Assembly: GCA_947460165.1 (NCBI GenBank)
Contig: CANHKH010000116.1
Location: forward strand, 1 to 8,810
Source of the DNA: Comamonadaceae bacterium
GTDB lineage: Bacteria; Pseudomonadota; Gammaproteobacteria; Burkholderiales; Burkholderiaceae_C
Length of the DNA: 8,810 bases
Reading direction: 5' to 3'
Part shown: positions 1-5,891 of the stretch, one piece after another
How the letters are laid out: the number at the start of each line of letters is the position of its first letter
Position numbering within the stretch: the first letter of the stretch is position 1
Translations under genes and position numbers: made by a program
Notes under the pieces: model-generated
The model's database searches: none
What the model saw: only the letters and a program-made list of their open reading frames with translations
Told to the model about the DNA's origin: nothing

Positions 1-1133
1 CGCGCGGCAATGCCAGTGGCAGGGAAGTCGGTGAACACCCCGTCCAGGCCCAATTTCATGTAGTAGCGCATCTCGGCCTGTGGGTCTTTGAAGCCGTAGC
101 CGGACGCGTCATTGCGGAATGTCCAGGTGTGGACCAACAAGCCCTTGCTGTGAGCCATTTCGACCACGCCGGTGCTGCCCTCTATGCGGCGGTCGCTGAT
201 GCTCAGCGTGGTGTCACCCGTGCGCTCCACCCCGTCGTCCACCGTCTTGACCAAATAGGGCTTCCAGGGGCCTATTGCGTCGGCGTAGGTCTTTACAAAA
301 TCCAGGCCACTGCGGGTCAACAAGTCTGAGAACAGACGCGCATCACCCTTCACCACAAAGTCATAAGGCTGGCGGTAGGGGACCACCAAGGACATGCTTC
401 CGTCCTTGTTCACGTCATCCGCATCAATCAGTTGCACCAAACGGATGTCTGTCTTGGTGTTGAGGTATTGCAAGTTGCTGACCTCAAAAGACTGGATAAA
501 CACCGGGGCAGTGTGGCTGTTGCCGTAGGCCTGGTGGAGCATGCTGACCAGCTTGTCCTCGAACACATGGCTGCCAAAGAGGCCGTCATGGAAGGTGGAG
601 TGCTTGACCTCCGGGTAGATCCCAATCGTGCGCCCGGTCTTGGCGCTGGCGTTCTTGGCCAAGGCAATGACTTCAGCCAAGGTCGGGATGCTCAATTGCC
701 CGTTGAATTCTTGTGGGCGGTTGGCCCGAGATTGCACGGCTCTGAGTGTTTTGATTTCGGCCAGCGTGAAGTCCCCGGCAAAGTAAGCGGTCGTGGAGAC
801 ACCGTCCACCATCTTGGTGCTCATGCGGCTGGCCGGGAACTTGGCGGCGACATCGGTGGTGCTATCGAGCATGGGCTCATGGCGCGCGATCATCTCGCCA
901 TCGGCGGTGAGCACCAGGTCGGGCTCAATGAAGTCGGCGCCTTGTTCAATGGCCAACTGGTAACTCTCCAAGGTGTGCTCAGGCCGTTCGCCTGAAGCGC
1001 CGCGGTGGCCAATGACCAGCGGCGCCTCGCCACTGAGTGTGTTGTAGCGCAAGTCGTTGCCGCTGCTGCTGCCGCTGCCGCAGGCCTGAAGTGCAGCCAA
1101 GGCCCAGGCGGCCCATAAGTGTCTGGCGTTCAT
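1..1133 (-). CDS. glpQ: Glycerophosphodiester phosphodiesterase, GlpQ-type lipoprotein (3' end cut by window edge)
   Basis: The protein hydrolyses glycerophosphodiesters (deacylated phospholipids) to glycerol-3-phosphate and an alcohol, outside the cytoplasm. It is read from ATG at 1133 and stays open for 377 codons to position 1, so the C-terminus is missing. AAAAGGA (1140-1146 on the plus strand) lies 6 bases before the ATG and supports this start. A short hydrophobic signal ends in a lipobox (LQAC, Cys18), so a lipoprotein is expected. The GDPD active site is clear: HRGASGERPEHTL at 43-55 (His43, Arg44), IEPD at 69-72 (Glu70, Asp72), then RHEP with catalytic His85. Near the visible C-terminus is the typical GLLVHTWTFRND motif followed by GLDGVFTDFP. 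The family call is secure. The gene shows no functional tie to the sulfur/cytochrome operon and is separated from it by the regulator. A phosphate-starvation promoter would be expected for glpQ, but I could not see a convincing Pho box. Confidence 0.95.
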   Translation of the reverse strand, partial: MNARHLWAAWALAALQACGSGSSSGNDLRYNTLSGEAPLVIGHRGASGERPEHTLESYQLAIEQGADFIEPDLVLTADGEMIARHEPMLDSTTDVAAKFPASRMSTKMVDGVSTTAYFAGDFTLAEIKTLRAVQSRANRPQEFNGQLSIPTLAEVIALAKNASAKTGRTIGIYPEVKHSTFHDGLFGSHVFEDKLVSMLHQAYGNSHTAPVFIQSFEVSNLQYLNTKTDIRLVQLIDADDVNKDGSMSLVVPYRQPYDFVVKGDARLFSDLLTRSGLDFVKTYADAIGPWKPYLVKTVDDGVERTGDTTLSISDRRIEGSTGVVEMAHSKGLLVHTWTFRNDASGYGFKDPQAEMRYYMKLGLDGVFTDFPATGIAA

Positions 1134-1437
1134 GAGTGGTCCTTTTCATGAGCAACTTGTGCCTAGCATGTGTCATGCATTGCGGCATCAAGCTGGCGTG
1201 ATTGTTGGTGCTGAGTCCTTCCAAAAGACATCATTCGCGTCCACGTTGAAAAGCGCGTGACAAACAGTCTGGGCCTGCTTTTGTTTACCAAATTTATCAA
1301 GTGAAGTGGCCTGCGAATCTTCAGCTCGCACCTCATGATCGAGCCGGCTGCGGCGGTGGGTCTGTGGGAAATGGTGTCAGGCTCAGCCTGCAGTCGCAGG
1401 CGTGCCAGGCGGCATGCCATCTGCTGAGACGGCTCGC
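1134..1437. other. Intergenic spacer between regulator 3' end and glpQ start
   Basis: About 300 bases without a credible gene. It should carry the glpQ promoter (minus strand, just above 1133) and the end of the LysR transcript. A weak promoter-like pair can be read on the minus strand (TTGATG, then 17 bases, then TGCTAG) but the match is poor. Apart from a 6-bp stem at 1386-1401 (listed separately), I see no RNA gene, box or repeat that I would defend. Short open frames here have no family resemblance. Confidence 0.5.
1386..1401 (-). terminator. Small hairpin downstream of the LysR gene
   Basis: GCCTGC-AGTC-GCAGGC is a perfect 6-bp stem with a 4-base loop, 37 bases beyond the regulator's stop codon (minus strand). 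No T-run follows on the minus strand, so it is not a textbook intrinsic terminator. It could protect the 3' end or be chance. Confidence 0.25.
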
Positions 1438-2406
1438 TCAGCTCGGCTGGCCTTGAGCGCTGGTGGTCAACTTGATTTCGCTTTGATGGGTCAAGTGCTC
1501 AATTTTTTCCTGACCGTGCAACAGCAAAAACCGTTGAAAGGCGGCAGCGACATTCGTCGATGACTTGGACGGCAGTTGCACCACATACCAGGCTCTATCA
1601 ATGGGGTTGGGCTTCAAGGGAAGCAGTTGCAGCAACCCCGCCTTGAGCTCTGCGCCGCAGGTGTGCATGGACAGATAGGCCGGGCCAAATCCGGCCATGC
1701 ACATTTGCTTGATGACTTCATTGCTGGACAGCTCCCAGCCTATGCGCAGGTTCAAACCGGCTTCTTTGAACAGCCGTGACAGCGTATTGCGCGAGCCAGA
1801 GCCCTGCTCACGCACCAACAAATTCGACGAGGCCAAATCCGCCAAGCTCAGAGGGGCCAAGCTCGCCAGCGGGTGGTGAGGCGCCACCACAAAGCCCATG
1901 GGATTTTTCGCGAATGCAGTGGCGCTGGGCTGTAACTCTTCAGGCGGGTTGCCCATCACGGCGATCTCAATTTCTTGCGCGTTCAGGCTGCGCAGAATTT
2001 CGTCTCGGTTGGCCACATGCAGCTTGAGCTTGACCTTGGCGTTGTCCTTGAGAAAAGCCACCAAAAGGCTTGGCAGCCAGTACTCCGAAGTGAGCACTGC
2101 ACCCACGCGCAAGTTTCCTGAGTAAGCACCCACGGAGGCGGCCATGCCCTCGCTCATGTCGGTCCAAGCCGCCAGCACCCGCTCGACGTAGCTGCACAAA
2201 GCCTCACCTGCTTCCGTCAGGCGCACCCCATGGCCGGTTCGCACCAGCAAGGGTGTGCCAAAAGCCGACTCCATCGCGCTGATTTGTAGGGATACCGCCG
2301 ACTGCGTGATGTGCAGTTCTTCCGCCGCCCTTGAGACGCTTCCCAGCCTGGCCACCGCCTGAAAGGCAAGCAGTTGCTTGAGCGTGGACAGTCTTGAGCT
2401 ACGCAT
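1438..2406 (-). CDS. LysR-family transcriptional regulator (CbbR-like effector domain), divergent from the operon
   Basis: A 322-residue protein of normal LysR-family length. The N-terminal winged helix-turn-helix is clear: residues about 22-42 read GSVSRAAEELHITQSAVSLQ, followed by the FGTPLLVR...LTEAGE segment that ends the DNA-binding domain. The effector-binding domain begins near GNLRVGAV (98-104). It contains LLVREQGSGSR (196-206), a stretch typical of CbbR- and CysB-like regulators that contact small anions or metabolites. The start at 2406 fits the alignment of the HTH to the N-terminus, though no strong Shine-Dalgarno is visible. It is transcribed away from the seven-gene operon across a 230-base intergenic region that holds three inverted repeats. 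This is the classic arrangement for a LysR regulator controlling its divergent neighbour. The C-terminus has about 20 extra polar residues after the domain. The effector is unknown; a sulfur or redox metabolite is only a guess. Confidence 0.93.
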   Translation of the reverse strand: MRSSRLSTLKQLLAFQAVARLGSVSRAAEELHITQSAVSLQISAMESAFGTPLLVRTGHGVRLTEAGEALCSYVERVLAAWTDMSEGMAASVGAYSGNLRVGAVLTSEYWLPSLLVAFLKDNAKVKLKLHVANRDEILRSLNAQEIEIAVMGNPPEELQPSATAFAKNPMGFVVAPHHPLASLAPLSLADLASSNLLVREQGSGSRNTLSRLFKEAGLNLRIGWELSSNEVIKQMCMAGFGPAYLSMHTCGAELKAGLLQLLPLKPNPIDRAWYVVQLPSKSSTNVAAAFQRFLLLHGQEKIEHLTHQSEIKLTTSAQGQPS

Positions 2407-2407
2407 G

Positions 2408-2430
2408 ATTTGATATTAGTTCAGGCAAAT
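2408..2430. promoter_or_regulatory. Inverted repeat ATTTG-N13-CAAAT next to the regulator start codon
   Basis: ATTTG (2408-2412) and CAAAT (2426-2430) form a perfect dyad directly upstream of the LysR ATG. LysR regulators usually bind interrupted dyads near their own start and autorepress. The dyad is seen in the sequence; its role as an operator is inference. Confidence 0.35.
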
Positions 2431-2437
2431 GGATGCG

Positions 2438-2462
2438 TCAATAAATACAACTTCGTGATTGA
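2438..2462. promoter_or_regulatory. Inverted repeat TCAAT-N15-ATTGA in the divergent promoter region
   Basis: TCAAT (2438-2442) is mirrored by ATTGA (2458-2462) across an AT-rich centre. It lies just upstream of a weak -10-like TAGACT (2475-2480). Position and spacing suit an activator site for the plus-strand operon, but arms of 5 bp can arise by chance. Confidence 0.3.
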
Positions 2463-2535
2463 AAGGCTTGTGCCTAGACTTCTTCCACAACAAATTTGAA
2501 AAGTGACTCGCAGGCAAGCAGGCACCCAGGCGAGA

Positions 2536-2556
2536 GAAAAATCAAAGCGATTTTTC
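2536..2556 (+). promoter_or_regulatory. Perfect 8-bp inverted repeat in the operon leader
   Basis: GAAAAATC (2536-2543), loop AAAGC, GATTTTTC (2549-2556). This is the strongest dyad in the intergenic region. It lies 80 bases before the first operon start codon, so it may be in the untranslated leader as an RNA hairpin with an A-side and a T-side (attenuator-like), or it may be a DNA operator. It cannot be decided from sequence alone. Confidence 0.4.
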
Positions 2557-2621
2557 AGTCTGTTCAAGGGCATGCCGGCCAACCCCTGAGGCGGTTTTCA
2601 ACATCACCCACCACGATGACC

Positions 2622-2628
2622 AAAGGAG
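2622..2628 (+). promoter_or_regulatory. Shine-Dalgarno AAAGGAG that fixes the metallophosphoesterase start
   Basis: AAAGGAG ends 8 bases before ATG at 2637. This favours 2637 over ATG 2616, which would lie upstream of the site, and over TTG 2496. It also places the twin-arginine motif at residues 9-10, as Tat signals need. Confidence 0.8.
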
Positions 2629-2636
2629 AAAGAGCC

Positions 2637-3644
2637 ATGACAGATTCGCCCCATACCCCTAGACGTGAGTTTCTCGGTCTTGCCGGCAAAGCCGGACTGA
2701 GCACAGTGTTTGCGCAAGCTGTTGGCGTGAATTTGGGTTTGGTCAATGTTGCGCAGGCGACATCGGTCAAGCCCTTTAGCTTCGCCATGATTGCCGACCC
2801 GCACCTCTACAGCGCCAAGGACCATGTGTTCGACAAGCAACTTGAAGATGCGGTGCTGCAGGTCAACGAGATGAAGGAGCAGCCTGACTTCGTCGTGGTC
2901 CTCGGTGATGTGTCACACAACGGGGTGCTCACAGAACTGGAAAAAGGCAAGCGCATTCTTGGCAATCTCAGGGCGCCTATCCGCTCCATCCCCGGCGAGC
3001 ACGACTGGTACTTGGACATGGGCGCAGGATGGAAGGCCAATTTCGGCGATGAGTTCTGGTCTTTCGACCACAAGGGCGTGCACTTCATCGGCTTGAATTC
3101 CATTCTTGTGCCCGACTTCTGGACCAAGGCCGGTTTGACTGCAGAGCAGCGGCGCGATTGGTTCATGCCCCTCAACAGCCCGGTGCCAGGCGTGTGGGGC
3201 ACGGATGCACGCCAGCGCGAATGGTTGAAAAAAGACGTGGCCAAATTGCCGCCTTCCACGCCCATCGTCATCTTCACCCACTCACCCCTGTGGGACTACT
3301 ACCCGAGGTGGAATTTTCAGGTCAGTGATGCGGTGCAGATCCGCGGCATCTTGTCCAAGTTCACCAGCGTGATGGCATTCCACGGCCATGTTCACCACAC
3401 CCTTTACAACAAGATCGGCAACATGACCTCCATAGGCACCATGAGCACCTCATGGCCTTGGCCTTATCCACCCGTCAAGCTGCCATACCCGCAGTTTCAG
3501 CAGTACCGCGCGGACCCCTCCAACACCTCTGACGGCATGGGCACCTCCGCTGTCTCTGTCACGGGGCCAGGTGCTGCACGCATGCAATACGCGCCCTTTG
3601 CCGATTCGGTTCCTCAGCGCCTGATCGACGGTTTCAAAATTTGA
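2637..3644 (+). CDS. Tat-exported calcineurin-like metallophosphoesterase
   Basis: A 335-residue dinuclear-metal hydrolase of the calcineurin-like (Metallophos) superfamily, first gene of the operon. A twin-arginine signal (RREFLGLAGKAGL, Arg9-Arg10) predicts export of the folded, metal-loaded protein to the periplasm, with likely cleavage after AQA near residue 41. The metal motifs occur in order: DPH (54-56), GDVSHNG (90-96), GEHD (120-123), THSPLW (214-219) and GHVHH (250-254). The usual GNHD is GEHD, so the Asn that normally contacts metal and phosphate is Glu. The next gene starts 13 bases on, and soxYZ follow two genes later. SoxB, the sulfate-releasing enzyme of Sox systems, has this general fold but is much larger (about 560 residues) and carries a 5'-nucleotidase C-terminal domain that is absent here. 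A SoxB-like role is therefore inference; a phosphodiesterase or phosphatase remains possible. Confidence 0.9.
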   Translation: MTDSPHTPRREFLGLAGKAGLSTVFAQAVGVNLGLVNVAQATSVKPFSFAMIADPHLYSAKDHVFDKQLEDAVLQVNEMKEQPDFVVVLGDVSHNGVLTELEKGKRILGNLRAPIRSIPGEHDWYLDMGAGWKANFGDEFWSFDHKGVHFIGLNSILVPDFWTKAGLTAEQRRDWFMPLNSPVPGVWGTDARQREWLKKDVAKLPPSTPIVIFTHSPLWDYYPRWNFQVSDAVQIRGILSKFTSVMAFHGHVHHTLYNKIGNMTSIGTMSTSWPWPYPPVKLPYPQFQQYRADPSNTSDGMGTSAVSVTGPGAARMQYAPFADSVPQRLIDGFKI

Positions 3645-3657
3645 CAGGAGTCATCCC

Positions 3658-4179
3658 ATGAAAAAAATTAGCGACACCTCGGGCCGCCGCGTGACGGCCA
3701 TGGTCATCTTCGGCGGCTCGGCCGCATTGCTGGTGGTCAGCGCCGCCTTGGCGCGCAACCCGTTCACGGCCGAGGAACTCAGGGCCATGGAAGCCAAGCT
3801 CACTCAATCGTCCAAACGTGGTTACGACCTGTGGTACGGGGCCCGTGCAGACATGGCCAACAATGGCTTGAGCTGCGCCAACTGCCATCCCGACGCATCG
3901 GCGACCAATCCGCAAACTTTTCCCAAGTTCATGCCACAGTTCGACCGCGTGGTGGCCTACCGCGACATGGTCAACTGGTGCATTGAAAACCCCCAGGGCG
4001 GCAAGGCGCTGGACGTCAATGGCGAAGACATGATCGCCCTGGAAGCCTATTCCTTCTATTTGCACAAGGGCGTGCCCATAGAGACTGGTCTGCAAACGCG
4101 GCAGACCGCGGGGCCCACGCCCAAGAACGCACGCGGCATCAACGTTCCCGGAACGGGAATCGGTTTCGACAAGAAATGA
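3658..4179 (+). CDS. Membrane-anchored monoheme c-type cytochrome, SoxA/TsdA-like
   Basis: A 173-residue periplasmic cytochrome. Residues 12-32 form a hydrophobic export signal or anchor. One heme site is present: CANCH (Cys73, Cys76, His77). After it come FPKFMPQF (88-95) and RDMVNWCIENPQGGKAL (102-118), then EDMIALEAYSFYLHKGVPIETG. This layout matches the C-terminal heme domain of SoxA and the heme-1 domain of thiosulfate dehydrogenase TsdA. In both, a Cys after the CxxCH is the distal heme ligand; Cys108 is the candidate here. Met125 is an alternative sixth ligand. AGGAG at 3646-3650 supports the start. The stop codon overlaps the next start (ATGA), so translation is coupled. It stands in the position of SoxXA relative to soxYZ, but only one heme domain exists and no soxX is present. 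The cytochrome c assignment is firm; the SoxA-like role is inferred. Confidence 0.9.
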   Translation: MKKISDTSGRRVTAMVIFGGSAALLVVSAALARNPFTAEELRAMEAKLTQSSKRGYDLWYGARADMANNGLSCANCHPDASATNPQTFPKFMPQFDRVVAYRDMVNWCIENPQGGKALDVNGEDMIALEAYSFYLHKGVPIETGLQTRQTAGPTPKNARGINVPGTGIGFDKK

Positions 4180-4727
4180 AAGGCCGCGCCGCAGCCCTGC
4201 GTGTGCTCCTGTTGGTGATCCTGCCCGCGGCTGCGGCGGGCTCGGTCAGCACCAGCGAAGCGAGCTTGCAGTTGGCATGCCCGGGGCCATCCATGCCGGC
4301 TCAGCGCTTTGTGGACAACGGCGACGGCACGGTCACCGATAGCGTCTCCAAGCTCATGTGGATGCGTTGCGCCTTGGGACAGAACTGGCAGGCTGACACC
4401 TGCACGGGCGCTGCAGGCGTGGTGAACTGGCCTCAGGCGCAGCGCCAAGCGCAGCGACTGAACCTTCAAGCTCAGGCCTTCTACAACGATTGGCGCGTGC
4501 CCACCTTGCGCGAGCTTGCCTCCATCACCGACCGCAGTTGCGCCACACCGCGCACCAATGCGTCTGTCTTTCCGCACACGCCGGCGGCCGGTTTCTGGAC
4601 GGCCACGGCCAGGCCCGGCGAGCCGGCAGGCCAGCGCGTCTTCGTGCTGAGCTTTGGCTGGGCGGGCGCTGCGCCTGCGCTCAAAGACGATCAACATCAT
4701 TTGCGCCTGGTGCGCACCGGCCCTTGA
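4176..4727 (+). CDS. Exported Lcl C-terminal (DUF1566) domain protein
   Basis: A 183-residue protein with a signal peptide (hydrophobic 8-22, Ala-rich cleavage region). The rest is one Lcl/DUF1566 domain: RFVDNGDGTVTDSVSKLMWMR (split by residues 44-64) is the hallmark opening. It is followed by WPQAQRQAQRL (85-95), DWRVPTLRELASI (105-117), GFWTATA (139-145) and the closing HHLRLVR (174-180). Four cysteines (35, 65, 76, 122) could form two disulfides in the periplasm. The domain is related to C-type-lectin-like folds and is usually found in surface or periplasmic proteins; its biochemical role is not established. It starts 4 bases inside the preceding cytochrome gene, and soxY follows after 6 bases, so it is a genuine operon member. 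A role as substrate-binding or assembly partner of the cytochrome or SoxYZ is speculative. Confidence 0.85.
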   Translation: MKGRAAALRVLLLVILPAAAAGSVSTSEASLQLACPGPSMPAQRFVDNGDGTVTDSVSKLMWMRCALGQNWQADTCTGAAGVVNWPQAQRQAQRLNLQAQAFYNDWRVPTLRELASITDRSCATPRTNASVFPHTPAAGFWTATARPGEPAGQRVFVLSFGWAGAAPALKDDQHHLRLVRTGP

Positions 4728-4733
4728 TCGCCC

Positions 4734-5207
4734 ATGGCAAGCACAGCTCACACCTCTGGACGAAGGCGCTGGCTTTGGCGGCTGGCTTCCATGGCGGCCG
4801 TTGCCAGCGGGGGCACGATGGCAGGCCTTGCCAGGGCCGCGACGGAGTCTGCGGTCGCAGGTTTTTCTCAAAAGGCGCAAGCCCTTCAAGCCTTGCATGA
4901 TTTCGGTCCATCGCTGCAATGGAGCCATAGCATCTCGCTTGACATGCCTGCAGTGGTGGATGACGGCGCGGTCGTGCCGATCACGGTCTTGGCCCCATTC
5001 AATGACGCACACGAAATTCGGGTCTTGGTCGATGTCAATCCCGAGCCCCTTGCCCTTGGCGTGTCGATTCCGCAGGGCACGGATGCCTTCTTGAGCACCC
5101 GCATTCGAATGTCTGCCAGTGGCACGGTGTATGCCGCCGTGCGCACCGACTCTGGTTGGTATTTCAATGCCCAGCATGCCCAGGTGAGCACAGGGGGGTG
5201 CCGCTGA
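4734..5207 (+). CDS. soxY: SoxY-like sulfur carrier subunit with shortened C-terminal arm
   Basis: A 157-residue SoxY-family protein. In Sox systems SoxY binds the sulfur substrate covalently on a C-terminal Cys, and SoxYZ shuttles it between periplasmic enzymes. A twin-arginine signal (RRRWLWRL, 10-17) fits export of SoxYZ by Tat. Family landmarks are present: LDMPAVVDDGAVVPITV (69-85), VDVNPEPLALG (99-109), STRIRMSASGTVYAAV (121-136) and the terminal arm VSTGGCR with Cys156. The canonical arm is GGCGG; here it is GGC plus a single Arg before the stop, so the reactive Cys is kept but is penultimate. The start lies 6 bases after the preceding stop without a strong Shine-Dalgarno, suggesting coupled translation. 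The stop overlaps the soxZ start (TGATG). It could be a paralogue of a housekeeping soxY elsewhere. Family membership is firm; substrate is unknown. Confidence 0.9.
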   Translation: MASTAHTSGRRRWLWRLASMAAVASGGTMAGLARAATESAVAGFSQKAQALQALHDFGPSLQWSHSISLDMPAVVDDGAVVPITVLAPFNDAHEIRVLVDVNPEPLALGVSIPQGTDAFLSTRIRMSASGTVYAAVRTDSGWYFNAQHAQVSTGGCR

Positions 5208-5518
5208 TGGCCATGCCTATCCGCATTCGAGCGCGCCAGCGCGGCCCCTTCACAGAGGTTCATATTCTGATGCCGCACCCCATGGAGACCGGCTTTCGCC
5301 GAGATGAAGCTGGGCATGTGGTGCCCGCTCACCACATCCGCGATGTGGCGGTGTCGCTGGACGGACGCACCGTGTTCAAAGCCCACTTGAGCATTGCCGT
5401 GGCAAGCGATCCGGTGCTGGCTTTTCGCGTGGCCGGTGCCCGCACCGGTCAGCGACTGAGAGCGACCTGGACAGACACCCAGGGCGAAGTGCGCAGCGGC
5501 GAAGCCGCCATCGGATGA
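5207..5518 (+). CDS. soxZ: SoxZ, partner subunit of the sulfur carrier
   Basis: A 103-residue protein of normal SoxZ length without a signal peptide. SoxZ travels to the periplasm bound to SoxY through SoxY's Tat signal. Landmarks: IRIRARQRGPFTEVHILMPHPMETGFRRD (in pieces: HPMETG at 24-29), VVPAHHIRDVAV (38-49), LSIAVASDPVLAFRV (61-75) and RATWTDTQGE (85-94), an immunoglobulin-like beta sandwich. ATG at 5207 overlaps the soxY stop by one base and is preceded by an AGGGGGG run (5192-5198). ATG at 5213 is a possible alternative start. An upstream ATG at 5156 in this frame lies inside soxY and would add residues unlike SoxZ. Adjacent soxYZ genes are the norm and confirm both calls. The substrate cannot be read from this subunit. 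Confidence 0.93.
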   Translation: MAMPIRIRARQRGPFTEVHILMPHPMETGFRRDEAGHVVPAHHIRDVAVSLDGRTVFKAHLSIAVASDPVLAFRVAGARTGQRLRATWTDTQGEVRSGEAAIG

Positions 5519-5554
5519 TTTTTTTGCAACCCACTTTGACCAAGGAGTCAACCC

Positions 5555-5890
5555 ATGACCGAGAAAACCCAGAAAACCCGCCGAATTTTCATGCTTCGAA
5601 TCCTCCCCGTTGGCGCTGTGCTGGCCTTGCAAGGTGTAAGCAGTGAGGCGACGGCATCGCCTGCCAACGCCGTGAAGGAAACCGATCCTTACCCCAAGTC
5701 CATGGGCTATCGCTTGAACACGGCAGATGTCGATAAAAGCAAGTTCCCCCGCCACGATGTCAGTCAAAAGTGCAGCGGATGTCAGCTGTACACCGCCGAT
5801 CCTGGGGACTCGACGGGTCAATGCTCATTCTTCAAGCGCACCGTGGTGCCCAATGGCTGGTGCAGGAATTACAAGCCCAGGAAGGCTTGA
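5555..5890 (+). CDS. hip: High-potential iron-sulfur protein (HiPIP), Tat-exported
   Basis: A 111-residue precursor of a small periplasmic [4Fe-4S] electron carrier. The N-terminus has a twin-arginine signal (TRRIFMLRI, Arg9-Arg10) and probable cleavage after residue 35, leaving about 76 residues, the usual mature size. The four cluster ligands are Cys73, Cys76, Cys90 and Cys103 in KCSGC, GQCSFF and GWCRNYKP, the standard HiPIP spacing. AAGGAG (5542-5547) is well placed for ATG 5555. In purple bacteria HiPIP carries electrons from the bc1 complex or other periplasmic donors to the tetraheme cytochrome of the reaction centre, and in some respiratory chains to a terminal oxidase. Its stop is separated by one base from the start of the PufC-type cytochrome gene, its expected electron partner. 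It is 36 bases after soxZ, the longest gap in the operon. Identification is secure; the upstream electron donor here is inferred. Confidence 0.95.
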   Translation: MTEKTQKTRRIFMLRILPVGAVLALQGVSSEATASPANAVKETDPYPKSMGYRLNTADVDKSKFPRHDVSQKCSGCQLYTADPGDSTGQCSFFKRTVVPNGWCRNYKPRKA

Positions 5891-5891
5891 C

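Noticed and set aside
432..995. Plus-strand open frame (187 codons) inside glpQ
   Set aside because: The minus strand carries clear GDPD motifs throughout; the plus frame is its shadow.
2496..2636. N-terminal extension of the metallophosphoesterase from TTG 2496
   Set aside because: It would push the twin-arginine motif to about residue 57 and lacks a Shine-Dalgarno; ATG 2637 has one.
4056..5177. Long minus-strand open frame (373 codons) opposite the cytochrome, Lcl and SoxY genes
   Set aside because: It is Arg/His/Gly-rich with no recognisable domain and is fully covered by well-supported plus-strand genes; a GC-rich shadow frame.
5193..5198. Possible frameshift in the G6 run near the end of soxY
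   Set aside because: The frame as given yields the expected GGC arm and a TGATG overlap with soxZ; removing a G destroys the Cys.
4886..5821. Minus-strand open frame (311 codons) opposite soxY, soxZ and hip
   Set aside because: No domain resemblance; overlaps three recognised genes on the other strand.
5727..5891. Extended PufC start at ATG 5727
   Set aside because: It overlaps the HiPIP cluster-binding region and would bury the lipoprotein signal; ATG 5892 has a good ribosome site.
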